This document shows, one piece after another, positions 1-7,055 of a DNA stretch of 13,866 bases. A model generated the notes under the pieces. It did not search any database. It was not told the origin of the DNA and saw only the letters and a list, made by a program, of their open reading frames with translations. Origin of the DNA: JAZDJJ01 sp043804035 (lineage in GTDB: Bacteria > Bacteroidota > Bacteroidia > Palsa-948); contig JAZDJJ010000121.1 in NCBI GenBank assembly GCA_043804035.1, forward strand, positions 1 through 13,866, written 5' to 3'. Position numbers and translations under genes: made by a program. Each line of letters begins with the position of its first letter. Within the stretch, counting starts at the first letter, position 1.

Positions 1-30
1 CATCTTGATGGCAGTTCTAAAAATACAAAT

Positions 31-101
31 AAACGTTATTGCGAAAAACGAAGTGATGAAGCAATCTAAACGTTATTGCGAAAACGAAGTGCCAAAACAA
101 T
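31..101. repeat. Two adjacent copies of an intergenic repeat
   Basis: Two imperfect direct copies lie head to tail at 31-67 and 68-101. Both begin AAACGTTATTGCGAAAA and continue with CGAAGTG. The first copy ends GATGAAGCAATCT and resembles the widespread bacterial intergenic repeat that runs CGTCATTGCGAGG to GAAGCAATC; that relation is from memory. The second copy diverges after CGAAGTG. Positions 1-30 could be the tail of an upstream gene, because two forward frames stay open to about 67 and 104, but nothing there identifies a product. Confidence 0.6.
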
Positions 102-129
102 AATCAATAATTCGGCTTCGCTCACTACA

Positions 130-150
130 AATAATCAATAATCAATAATC
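130..150. repeat. 7-base tandem repeat upstream of pheT
   Basis: AATAATC is repeated three times in a row (130-136, 137-143, 144-150). A related TAATCAATAA string lies at about 101-110. This is simple-sequence spacer directly upstream of the presumed pheT promoter. No function is visible. Confidence 0.6.
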
Positions 151-183
151 AATTCATGTTTGCTGATTACTGAATGTTTTTAT

Positions 184-2727
184 ATGAAAATATCTTACAA
201 CTGGCTCAAACAATATTTAGTTCCCTCAGAAGGAAAGGATTTAGGAGGTGCAGAACATATTGCTAAACTTCTCACCGATTGCGGACTTGAAGTGGAAAAT
301 GTAAAGAAGTACGAAACCGTGAAAGGCGGATTAACGGGCTGCGTGATAGGTGAAGTGAAGACAAAAGAAAAACATCCTAATGCTGACCGTCTGAATATTA
401 CAACTGTTGATATTGATACAGGAACTCTTCTTAATATTGTTTGTGGTGCATCCAATGTGGCAGCAGGACAAAAAGTTGTTGTTGCACCTGTCGGAACAAT
501 TCTGCATCCTACCAAAGGCGAACCTTTTGAACTCAAGAAAGCAAAAATACGCGGAGTAGTTTCCGAAGGAATGATTTGCGCAGAAGATGAAGTTGGTCTT
601 GGCGAAATGCACGAAGGTATTATGGTACTGGATGCTTCAGCAAAAATTGGCACATCTGCAAAAGATTATTTTAAAATAGAAGATGACTACATCTTGGAAA
701 TTGGTCTTACTCCAAATCGCGCAGACGCTGCTTCGCATATCGGTGTCGCAAAAGATCTATTTGCAGTTTTGAATTTTCAACACGAGTTTAATGAAAATAA
801 AATTGCTCAGGATGGAGACGAAGAATATAAATTAAATATTCCTTTCGTTGATGATTTTTCTGTTGAGAACAACAACATAAAAATTGAGGTTGAAGTTACA
901 GACAAACAGGCATGTCCGCGTTATTCAGGAGTTGCTATTTCGGGAGTGCAAATCAAAGAATCTCCTGACTGGTTGAAAAAACGACTGTTCTCAATAGGTA
1001 TAAATCCAATAAATAATATCGTTGATATTACAAATTTTGTTTTGCACGAACTCGGACAGCCAATTCACGCATTTGACGCGGATAAAATTTCAGGAGAAAA
1101 AATAATTGTAAAAAAACTTCCCGCAGGAACAAAATTCATCACATTAGACGAAACAGAACGCACGCTCTCCGAAAACGACTTAATGATATGCGACGCTGAA
1201 GAACCAATGTGCATTGCCGGTGTCCTTGGCGGAATAAAATCGGGTGTAACAAATGAAACAAAAAATATTTTTCTTGAAAGTGCATATTTTGCTCCTTCTT
1301 TAATCCGAAGAACAGTGAAACATCACGGATTAAGAACCGATGCTTCTTTCCGCTTTGAACAAGGCACTGATTTAAATATTACTGTCTATGTACTTCAACG
1401 TGCAGCATTGCTGATTAAAGAAATCGCAGGAGGAACTATTTCTTCCGACATCATTGACATTTATCCAAATCCCGTTGAAGAAAATAAAATTGCTTTTTCG
1501 TATTACAACTGCTGCCGCCTCATCGGAAAACAAATTGACCACTCACACATCAAACGCATTTTGATTCTTCTTGGAATAGAAATTATAAGTGAAGGCGATG
1601 ACGCCTTACTGCTTTCTGTCTCTACTGATAAAACAGATATTACTACGGAGGCAGACATTATAGAAGAAATTTTGCGTATATACGGTTACAACGATATTAA
1701 AATTTCATCTTTGATTCGTTCTTCACTGCCATATTCTTCAAAGCCCGATACCGAAAAAATCCGTAATACGATTTCTGATTTACTTTGTGGAAGCGGCTTC
1801 ACTGAAATAATGTCTAACTCGCTCACAAACAAAAAATATCTCTCGTTGTTATCTTCCAATTCCATTCCTGAAAATAAAGAACAAGAAAAAATAGTTTCGC
1901 TTCTAAATCCGATTAGCCCCGAACTCAACATTCTTCGTCCTACATTATTGTTCAGCGGATTAGAAGCAATTCTCTATAATCAAAATAGAAAAAACTCCGA
2001 CCTCAAACTTTTTGAATTTGGAAAAACATATACTTCATCTGGATCCATCACCAACACTTCTCATAAAGAAGAGGAAAAGAAAAACGCAGATTCATTTACC
2101 GAAGAAAATCATCTTGCACTTTTTCTCTGCGGGAAAAAAAATAATGAAAGTTGGAATGTATCTCAGGAAAATGTTGATTTCTTTTATCTGAAGACATTTG
2201 TAGATAATATTCTGAAACGACTTGGCATTAAAGCAGAGCAGGTTTCTATGGACACTTCCGATATTTTTTCTTTGGGATTATCATTAGAAAGCAGAAAAAA
2301 GAAAATTGCTGAACTCGGCTTCGTGAAAAAATCTTTTATGAAAAAATTTGACATCAAACAAGATGTGTTTTATGCCGATTTTAATTGGGATGTTGTTATA
2401 GAACTTTTAAAAGAGAAGTCACTGCGATACAAAAAAATTGCAAAGTTTCCTACAGTGAGACGCGACCTTGCATTATTGATTGATAAAAATATTAAGTACG
2501 AACAATTAAAATCGCTTGCTTATCAAACCGAAAAAAATCTTCTTAAAGAAGTTAACTTATTTGATATTTATGAAGGAGAAAAAATCGGAACAGAAAAAAA
2601 ATCTTACGCCTTAAGTTTTATCTTACAGGATAAAAACCTTACTCTTACCGACAATCAGGTGGATGAGGTGATGAAAAAATTAGTAAAAACATTTAGCGAG
2701 AAATTTGGTGCAATTATCAGGAAATAA
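184..2727 (+). CDS. pheT: Phenylalanine--tRNA ligase beta subunit
   Basis: This is the beta chain of the cytoplasmic alpha2-beta2 phenylalanyl-tRNA synthetase, which charges tRNA-Phe with phenylalanine. The 847-residue protein has the full-length bacterial layout. An N-terminal tRNA-binding (EMAP/OB-like) domain lies at about 40-150, with HPNADRL and later GLTPNRADAASHIGVAKDL. The B3/4 editing region spans about 215-410 and contains HELGQPIHAFDADK and FRFEQGTD. B5 and the catalytic-like core follow. A C-terminal anticodon-binding FDX-ACB domain begins near KFPTVRRDLALLIDK. I chose the ATG at 184 because the protein then starts MKISYNWLKQYL, the usual family start; an in-frame TTG at 160 would add eight atypical residues. 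A near-consensus -7 box (CATGTTTG, 155-162) lies 21 bases upstream. The alpha chain pheS is not in the window, as is common in Bacteroidota, where the two genes are often apart. Confidence 0.97.
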   Translation: MKISYNWLKQYLVPSEGKDLGGAEHIAKLLTDCGLEVENVKKYETVKGGLTGCVIGEVKTKEKHPNADRLNITTVDIDTGTLLNIVCGASNVAAGQKVVVAPVGTILHPTKGEPFELKKAKIRGVVSEGMICAEDEVGLGEMHEGIMVLDASAKIGTSAKDYFKIEDDYILEIGLTPNRADAASHIGVAKDLFAVLNFQHEFNENKIAQDGDEEYKLNIPFVDDFSVENNNIKIEVEVTDKQACPRYSGVAISGVQIKESPDWLKKRLFSIGINPINNIVDITNFVLHELGQPIHAFDADKISGEKIIVKKLPAGTKFITLDETERTLSENDLMICDAEEPMCIAGVLGGIKSGVTNETKNIFLESAYFAPSLIRRTVKHHGLRTDASFRFEQGTDLNITVYVLQRAALLIKEIAGGTISSDIIDIYPNPVEENKIAFSYYNCCRLIGKQIDHSHIKRILILLGIEIISEGDDALLLSVSTDKTDITTEADIIEEILRIYGYNDIKISSLIRSSLPYSSKPDTEKIRNTISDLLCGSGFTEIMSNSLTNKKYLSLLSSNSIPENKEQEKIVSLLNPISPELNILRPTLLFSGLEAILYNQNRKNSDLKLFEFGKTYTSSGSITNTSHKEEEKKNADSFTEENHLALFLCGKKNNESWNVSQENVDFFYLKTFVDNILKRLGIKAEQVSMDTSDIFSLGLSLESRKKKIAELGFVKKSFMKKFDIKQDVFYADFNWDVVIELLKEKSLRYKKIAKFPTVRRDLALLIDKNIKYEQLKSLAYQTEKNLLKEVNLFDIYEGEKIGTEKKSYALSFILQDKNLTLTDNQVDEVMKKLVKTFSEKFGAIIRK

Positions 2728-2749
2728 AGTATCTTCTTTCCTTTTTTTA

Positions 2750-2757
2750 TAGTTTTG
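2750..2757 (+). promoter_or_regulatory. Bacteroidota-type -7 box before the MCE gene
   Basis: TAGTTTTG matches the TAnnTTTG -7 consensus of the Bacteroidota primary sigma factor. It lies 23 bases before the ATG at 2781. No clear -33 TTTG is present at the expected spacing, so the call rests on one motif and its position. Confidence 0.5.
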
Positions 2758-2780
2758 CACAAATTTGTTTTTAATTGATT

Positions 2781-3740
2781 ATGAAACTTTCTAAAGAAAT
2801 AAAAACAGGAATATTAGTTGCAATATCTATAGGAATATTGATTTACGGATTTAACTTTCTGAAAGGAAAAAATCTTTTTATTAAAAAGAATTTTTACTAT
2901 GCAGTTTATCCATCTGTTGGCGGATTAGTGATAGCAAATCCTATTCAAGTGAATGGATTTAAAGTTGGACATGTACAAGAAATGCGATTCTTTGATTCCG
3001 GGGGACGAATTATTGTTACTATGAATATTACAGACAGTGACCTGAAAATTAAAAAAGGAAGTGTAGCAAAAATTGTTAGTTCTGATTTATTGGGATCTAA
3101 AGCGGTAGATATTATTCTTGGACAAAGCAATGAAACATTAAAAAGTGGCGACACTCTCATGTCAGATATTGAAGCATCACTTCAACAGCAAGTGGATGCT
3201 ACGGTAAGACCACTAAAAGAAAAAGCACAAAAACTGATTGAGTCAATTGACTCTATTCTGACAGTTGTTCATGCAGTGCTCGGCAAAAACACACGCGAAA
3301 ATTTGAATAAGAGTTTTGAAAGTGTCAGACACGCTATAGAAACATTTGACAAAACTTCCATGCGATTAGACACATTAATTGCAACAGAACGTCACAGAAT
3401 CTCAAACATCTTTTCAAAAATAGAATCCATTTCTACCAACCTTGCTAATAACAACGAAAAAATTTCTAAGGTTATTAAAAACTTTAGTTCCATTAGCGAT
3501 ACACTTGCAAAAGCAAATATTTTGCACACTATAGAAAATGTCAATCTGGCATTTACTCAAGTTTCAGATGTGATGGAAAAAATAAATAAAGGCAAAGGAA
3601 CTGCAGGAATGCTGATACATGATGATGCACTATATAAAAAACTTACTTCGGCTTCGGGCAGTTTAGATAGTTTATTAATAGATATGAAAAATCACCCTAA
3701 GAAGTATTTTTCTATTTTCGGAAAAGATAAAAAGAAATAA
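2781..3740 (+). CDS. MCE/MlaD family lipid-transport protein
   Basis: This is a membrane-anchored mammalian-cell-entry (MCE) domain protein, the type that forms the periplasmic lipid-binding ring of Mla-like ABC systems moving lipids between inner and outer membrane. The 319 residues show a short cytoplasmic start (MKLSKEIKTG), one transmembrane helix at about 10-27, and a single MCE domain at about 36-115 with the diagnostic NPIQVNGFKVGHV segment. A long, mostly helical tail at about 120-300 is probably coiled coil. The ATG at 2781 is preferred over an in-frame TTG at 2775. The Fe-S gene starts 31 bases after the stop on the same strand, suggesting cotranscription. The ABC permease and ATPase partners (MlaE, MlaF) are not in the window. 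The family assignment is firm; the lipid substrate cannot be read from the sequence. Confidence 0.9.
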   Translation: MKLSKEIKTGILVAISIGILIYGFNFLKGKNLFIKKNFYYAVYPSVGGLVIANPIQVNGFKVGHVQEMRFFDSGGRIIVTMNITDSDLKIKKGSVAKIVSSDLLGSKAVDIILGQSNETLKSGDTLMSDIEASLQQQVDATVRPLKEKAQKLIESIDSILTVVHAVLGKNTRENLNKSFESVRHAIETFDKTSMRLDTLIATERHRISNIFSKIESISTNLANNNEKISKVIKNFSSISDTLAKANILHTIENVNLAFTQVSDVMEKINKGKGTAGMLIHDDALYKKLTSASGSLDSLLIDMKNHPKKYFSIFGKDKKK

Positions 3741-3771
3741 AAATAATTTTTTTTACAGAATAAATCTTAAA

Positions 3772-5091
3772 ATGAATATTGAAAATATCATATTCCTGTT
3801 TCTCTTCATTATTGGAATGGGACTATTTATTTACAACGTCCTGAAAGTGAGAAGAAACATTTTGCTCGGTAAAAATGTTGTGCTAAATGGAGAATTTGCA
3901 AAACGATGGAAAAATGTTTTTCGTGTTGCACTCGGACAATCCAAGACGGTAACGCGCCCTATCCCCGGAATTTTACATTTTATTGTTTATGTCGGATTCA
4001 TCGTTGTAAATATAGAATTCCTTGAAATCCTTATTGACGGAACTTTCGGAACACATCGCGTTTTTTCTTTCCTCGGAAAAATTTATATTTTACTGATAGC
4101 ATGCTTTGAATGGTTCGCCATACTTGTGATTTTTGCCTGTGCTGTTTTTTTGATTCGCAGAAATCTGATTCGTTTAAAAAGATTTTGGATGCGCGAAATG
4201 ACAATATGGCCACGCTCAGATGCTAATATTATTCTCACGACCGAAATTCTTTTAATGACAGCTTTTCTTTCTCTCAATGCTTCTGATTATTTGCTTCAAC
4301 TATCGGGAAATGCACATTATTTCAAATTATCAGAATCGGCATTTCCTATTAGTATTTTTTTGTCAAAAGTATTTATCGGAATGCCAGAGTCATCTTTGAT
4401 TTTTATTGAACGTTTTACATGGTGGTTTCATATTATCGGCATTTTTGCTTTTATGAATTACTTGCCCTATTCCAAACATTTTCATATCCTTCTTTCTTTC
4501 CCAAATGTGTATTATTCTAAACTTTTTCCAAAAGGACAATTAACGAATCTTGAGTCGGTAACACGCGAAGTGAAAATGATGCTTGATACATCTGCAAATC
4601 CCGTAGAACAAACTAATCCACCTTGTCCCGAAAAATTTGGAGCGAAAGATGTTTTTGATTTATCGTGGAAACAGTTGATGGATGCCTACTCCTGCACCGA
4701 ATGTGGCAGATGCTCATCTGTTTGTCCTGCTACACAAACAGGAAAATTTCTATCACCAAGAAAAATTATGATGGACACACGCGACCGTTTGGAAGAAGTG
4801 GGAAAGAATATTGACATGAACAAAAAATTTGTTGATGATGGAAAATCACTTTTTGGAAATTATATTTTGCCTGAAGAAATCTGGGCTTGCACAACATGCA
4901 ATGCTTGTGTACAGGAATGTCCTGTAAATATTGATCAAATTTCTATTATTATTGACATAAGAAGATTTTTGGTGATGGAACAAAGCTCGGCACCTCAAGC
5001 ATTGAACATGACTTTCACAAATATTGAGAACAATGGAGCACCATGGCAATTTTCACCTGCGGATCGGCTTAATTGGTCAAATGAAAAATAG
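3772..5091 (+). CDS. Membrane-bound two-cluster 4Fe-4S protein, HdrC/NarI-like
   Basis: This 439-residue protein joins a polytopic membrane region to a cytoplasmic ferredoxin-like region. About five or six hydrophobic segments lie between 4 and 245 (clear ones at 4-24, 69-89, 106-128, 215-235). Histidines H69, H220, H236 and H239 could be heme b ligands as in NarI-type subunits (inference). Two cluster motifs follow: C308-xx-C311-xx-C314-xxx-C318-P and C373-xx-C376-xx-C379-xxx-C383-P, each suited to bind 4Fe-4S. The protein therefore probably passes electrons between the quinone pool and a soluble partner; donor and acceptor are unknown. It follows the MCE gene closely. In many Bacteroidota, as I recall, a second Fe-S gene with CCG domains (HdrB-like) comes next. 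Here the next gene is a convergent regulator, so that partner must lie elsewhere or be absent. The C-terminal WQFSPADRLNW looks like a normal family end. Confidence 0.85.
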   Translation: MNIENIIFLFLFIIGMGLFIYNVLKVRRNILLGKNVVLNGEFAKRWKNVFRVALGQSKTVTRPIPGILHFIVYVGFIVVNIEFLEILIDGTFGTHRVFSFLGKIYILLIACFEWFAILVIFACAVFLIRRNLIRLKRFWMREMTIWPRSDANIILTTEILLMTAFLSLNASDYLLQLSGNAHYFKLSESAFPISIFLSKVFIGMPESSLIFIERFTWWFHIIGIFAFMNYLPYSKHFHILLSFPNVYYSKLFPKGQLTNLESVTREVKMMLDTSANPVEQTNPPCPEKFGAKDVFDLSWKQLMDAYSCTECGRCSSVCPATQTGKFLSPRKIMMDTRDRLEEVGKNIDMNKKFVDDGKSLFGNYILPEEIWACTTCNACVQECPVNIDQISIIIDIRRFLVMEQSSAPQALNMTFTNIENNGAPWQFSPADRLNWSNEK

Positions 5092-5152
5092 CGATGTAAA
5101 AAAGAGGATGGAAAGAAAACCACTATCCAGACATTTCAAAATCTGAATTTTT

Positions 5153-5209
5153 CTATTTCCTAATTACTCATTTCTTTTTTCTATACCATTTGCTATTTTC
5201 TATTTTCAC
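5153..5209 (-). repeat. Inverted copy of the A-rich spacer repeat seen after the kinase gene
   Basis: Read on the minus strand, this stretch runs GTGAAAATAG, then AAATGGTATAGAAAAAAGAA, then GAGTAATTAGGAAATAG. The same words, with small indels, occur on the plus strand at 10913-10963 and 11042-11092. It fills most of the 140-base spacer between the convergent Fe-S and regulator genes. No strong rho-independent terminator was seen in this spacer. Confidence 0.6.
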
Positions 5210-5231
5210 TATTACTCTTTTTGTTTACCAA

Positions 5232-6404
5232 CTACTTACTTTTTTCCAGCGGTTGAACAAAGGTTAGAACATCTTTTTCGGTGATGGTTTTGCCACAAAG
5301 AATGATAAGACGTTCAACCACATTACATAATTCGCGGATATTACCAGTCCATGTGATTTTTTGTAATTCTCTAATGGCATCTTTGCTAAAAGTTTTTTGC
5401 GGAATATTTTGTTCATTGCATATCATTTTTGAAAAATGTTCCACCAGTAAAGGGATATCATTTTTTCGTTCATTGAGCGAAGGAACATGAATGATGATAA
5501 CGCTAAGACGATGATAAAGATCTTCACGAAAGTTTCCTTTCATAATTTCTTTTTGCAAGTTTTTGTTTGTTGCAGCAATTACACGTACATTAACTTTTAT
5601 TTCTTTTTCTCCTCCGACATGTATAATTTTATTTTCTTGTAGTGTGCGTAAAACTTTTGCTTGTGCAGATAAACTCATATCACCAATTTCATCTAAAAAA
5701 ATAGTTCCGTTTTCAGCCAATTCAAATTTCCCTTTATGATGCGCAACGGCAGAAGTGAACGATCCTTTTTCGTGTCCGAAGAGTTCGCTTTCAATTAGTT
5801 CGCTGGGAATGGCAGCACAGTTCACTTCAATAAAATTATTTGCAGAGCGGTTGCTTTTTTCGTGAATCCATCTTGCTACCAATTCTTTTCCCGTTCCATT
5901 CTCGCCTGTAATAAGAACACGAGCATCGGTAGGCGAAACTTTTTCTATCATCTCTTTTATATAGACAATGGCAGATGATTCGCCAATCATTTCATAAACC
6001 TTGCTGATTTTTTTCTTCAACATTTTTGTTTCGGTGATGAGCGATGTTTTATCCATTGCGTTACGGATAGTAACAAGCAAGCGATTAAGGTCTAATGGCT
6101 TAGCGATGAAATCAAAAGCGCCTTTCTTCACTGCTTCAACTGCGGTTTCAATTGTACCATGACCGGAAATCATCACCACAGGAGTATCCGGACGTGATTT
6201 CCGAATCTTGTCTAATGCTTCCATGCCATCCACTTTTGGCATTTTGATGTCGCATAATATTATATCGTAGAAATTTTTTTCGGCAAGCGAAATTCCTTCT
6301 GCTCCATTTCCTGCTTCATCCACTTTAAAATTTTCGTATTCTAAAATTTCCCGTAAAGATTTGCGGATACTTTTTTCATCGTCAATGACAAGAATGTGTG
6401 GCAT
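5232..6404 (-). CDS. Sigma-54-type response regulator (NtrC/NtrX-like) lacking the HTH domain
   Basis: The 390-residue protein has a receiver domain (about 1-118) with acidic pocket D8/D9, phospho-acceptor D52, switch residue S80 and K102. It is followed by a sigma-54-interacting AAA+ ATPase domain (about 137-375). Walker A is GENGTGKE (168-175), and Walker B is TIFLDEIGD with D238/E239. The sigma-54 contact loop reads GSFTSA (214-219) instead of the classical GAFTGA. WTGNIREL (352-359) matches the conserved WPGNVREL. The protein stops at residue 390, just after the AAA+ lid, whereas NtrC relatives usually continue about 60-80 residues into a Fis-type helix-turn-helix. I saw no HTH remnant in the downstream 140 bases. 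It should activate sigma-54 promoters without its own DNA anchor, as known for Helicobacter FlgR and Chlamydia CtcC. The divergent kinase at 7056-10853 is the likely phosphodonor. The start is MPHILVIDDE. Confidence 0.92.
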   Translation of the reverse strand: MPHILVIDDEKSIRKSLREILEYENFKVDEAGNGAEGISLAEKNFYDIILCDIKMPKVDGMEALDKIRKSRPDTPVVMISGHGTIETAVEAVKKGAFDFIAKPLDLNRLLVTIRNAMDKTSLITETKMLKKKISKVYEMIGESSAIVYIKEMIEKVSPTDARVLITGENGTGKELVARWIHEKSNRSANNFIEVNCAAIPSELIESELFGHEKGSFTSAVAHHKGKFELAENGTIFLDEIGDMSLSAQAKVLRTLQENKIIHVGGEKEIKVNVRVIAATNKNLQKEIMKGNFREDLYHRLSVIIIHVPSLNERKNDIPLLVEHFSKMICNEQNIPQKTFSKDAIRELQKITWTGNIRELCNVVERLIILCGKTITEKDVLTFVQPLEKSK

Positions 6405-6427
6405 AAGAATTTATAATTTACAATTCA

Positions 6428-6435
6428 CAAATTTA
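6428..6435 (-). promoter_or_regulatory. -7 box for the response regulator
   Basis: On the minus strand the sequence is TAAATTTG, a full match to TAnnTTTG, 23 bases before the regulator ATG. It lies in the 48-base gap behind the small membrane protein gene, so the regulator may have its own promoter besides any readthrough. No convincing -33 TTTG was seen. Confidence 0.45.
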
Positions 6436-6452
6436 CAAATGCTGCGAAATTT

Positions 6453-6818
6453 TTAACGTTTAAACTGCTTCATCAACGCAATTATTTCAAAAGCAGTAAA
6501 AAAGAAATACAGCACAAGAAAAGCGATAACAAAATTCATAGCAATGCTTGGTTTTAGTAAGCAGTAAGTGGCAATAAGGAACAGGTAAACAAAAAATTTA
6601 AATATTATTACAATCATAAATCGGAGAATAATCTGTTGTGATTTTTTTATCGCACTAATGAGCCAATAATGAATTATCAAAGTCATTGTAATAAAAAATC
6701 CAAATGCAAACCAAACATCCTGTACATAAAACCTTTTTGGCATAAAATGATTCCAGCAAAAAACAACAATAGCAATAGCAAAAGAAAAGAAAAAAAGTTT
6801 TATGGAAAAATTTTTCAT
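6453..6818 (-). CDS. Small four-helix membrane protein, AtpI-like
   Basis: This 121-residue, very hydrophobic protein has four predicted membrane helices at about 5-22, 37-56, 66-86 and 92-114, short basic loops (IKKSQQ) and a basic tail (MKQFKR). The pattern, including the final helix ending FTAFEIIALMK, resembles the small AtpI-like protein encoded just before atpB in many Bacteroidota ATP synthase loci. There such proteins are thought to help c-ring assembly or ion supply. That resemblance is from memory, and no ATP synthase gene is in this window, so the function is uncertain. It lies 48 bases upstream of the regulator on the same strand and may be cotranscribed with it. On the minus strand the near-consensus box TATTTTCG lies about 10 bases before its ATG. 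It could also be an unrelated lineage-specific membrane protein. Confidence 0.7.
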   Translation of the reverse strand: MKNFSIKLFFFSFAIAIVVFCWNHFMPKRFYVQDVWFAFGFFITMTLIIHYWLISAIKKSQQIILRFMIVIIFKFFVYLFLIATYCLLKPSIAMNFVIAFLVLYFFFTAFEIIALMKQFKR

Positions 6819-6870
6819 ATTAGAGAACGAAAATAGTTTAATTCCTGATTACATTCTCTGCCAATACTTT

Positions 6871-7024
6871 AGGGCGGTTCCAAAAATTCAAAAAAACACT
6901 TAACCACAAAGTCCACTAAGAAATCACAAAGTCCACAAAGCATTGATTTTATTGAGTTCTTCGTGTTCTTTGTAAAATGACTTTGTGTGCTCTGTGGTTA
7001 AAAATCAATTTCTGGAACCGCCCT
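6871..7024. repeat. 154-base palindromic MITE-like element
   Basis: Perfect 12-base terminal inverted repeats AGGGCGGTTCCA (6871-6882) and TGGAACCGCCCT (7013-7024) enclose a core. The core has a second inverted pair, TTAACCACAAAG on the left answered by CTCTGTGGTTAA on the right. It also holds an internal direct repeat: CACAAAGTCCACTAAGAAAT is followed by CACAAAGTCCACAAAGCATT. The whole stretch could fold into a long hairpin. It has no coding capacity, and no clear target-site duplication was seen. Similar ACCACAAAG palindromes are common in environmental genomes (recalled, not searched). It lies between the divergent small-membrane-protein and kinase genes. Confidence 0.8.
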
Positions 7025-7042
7025 TTAACGAATCATTATTTC

Positions 7043-7050
7043 TACTTTTG
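7043..7050 (+). promoter_or_regulatory. -7-like box at the kinase start
   Basis: TACTTTTG matches TAnnTTTG but ends only five bases before the kinase ATG at 7056. If used, transcription would begin at or near the start codon and give a leaderless or near-leaderless mRNA. The close spacing lowers confidence. Confidence 0.3.
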
Positions 7051-7055
7051 CATTC

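Noticed and set aside
160..184. Upstream TTG start for pheT at 160
   Set aside because: The added residues are atypical, while MKISYNWLKQYL from 184 is the conserved family start; the TTG also overlaps the -7-like box.
195..653. 152-residue minus-strand open frame inside pheT
   Set aside because: It lies antisense to a firmly identified gene, has serine/proline-rich random composition and shows no motif; it is a shadow of pheT codon usage.
5092..5231. Bidirectional terminator or frameshifted HTH tail of the regulator
   Set aside because: Only a weak GGATGG/CCACTATCC pairing without a T-run was seen. No frame in this stretch encodes a helix-turn-helix-like sequence.
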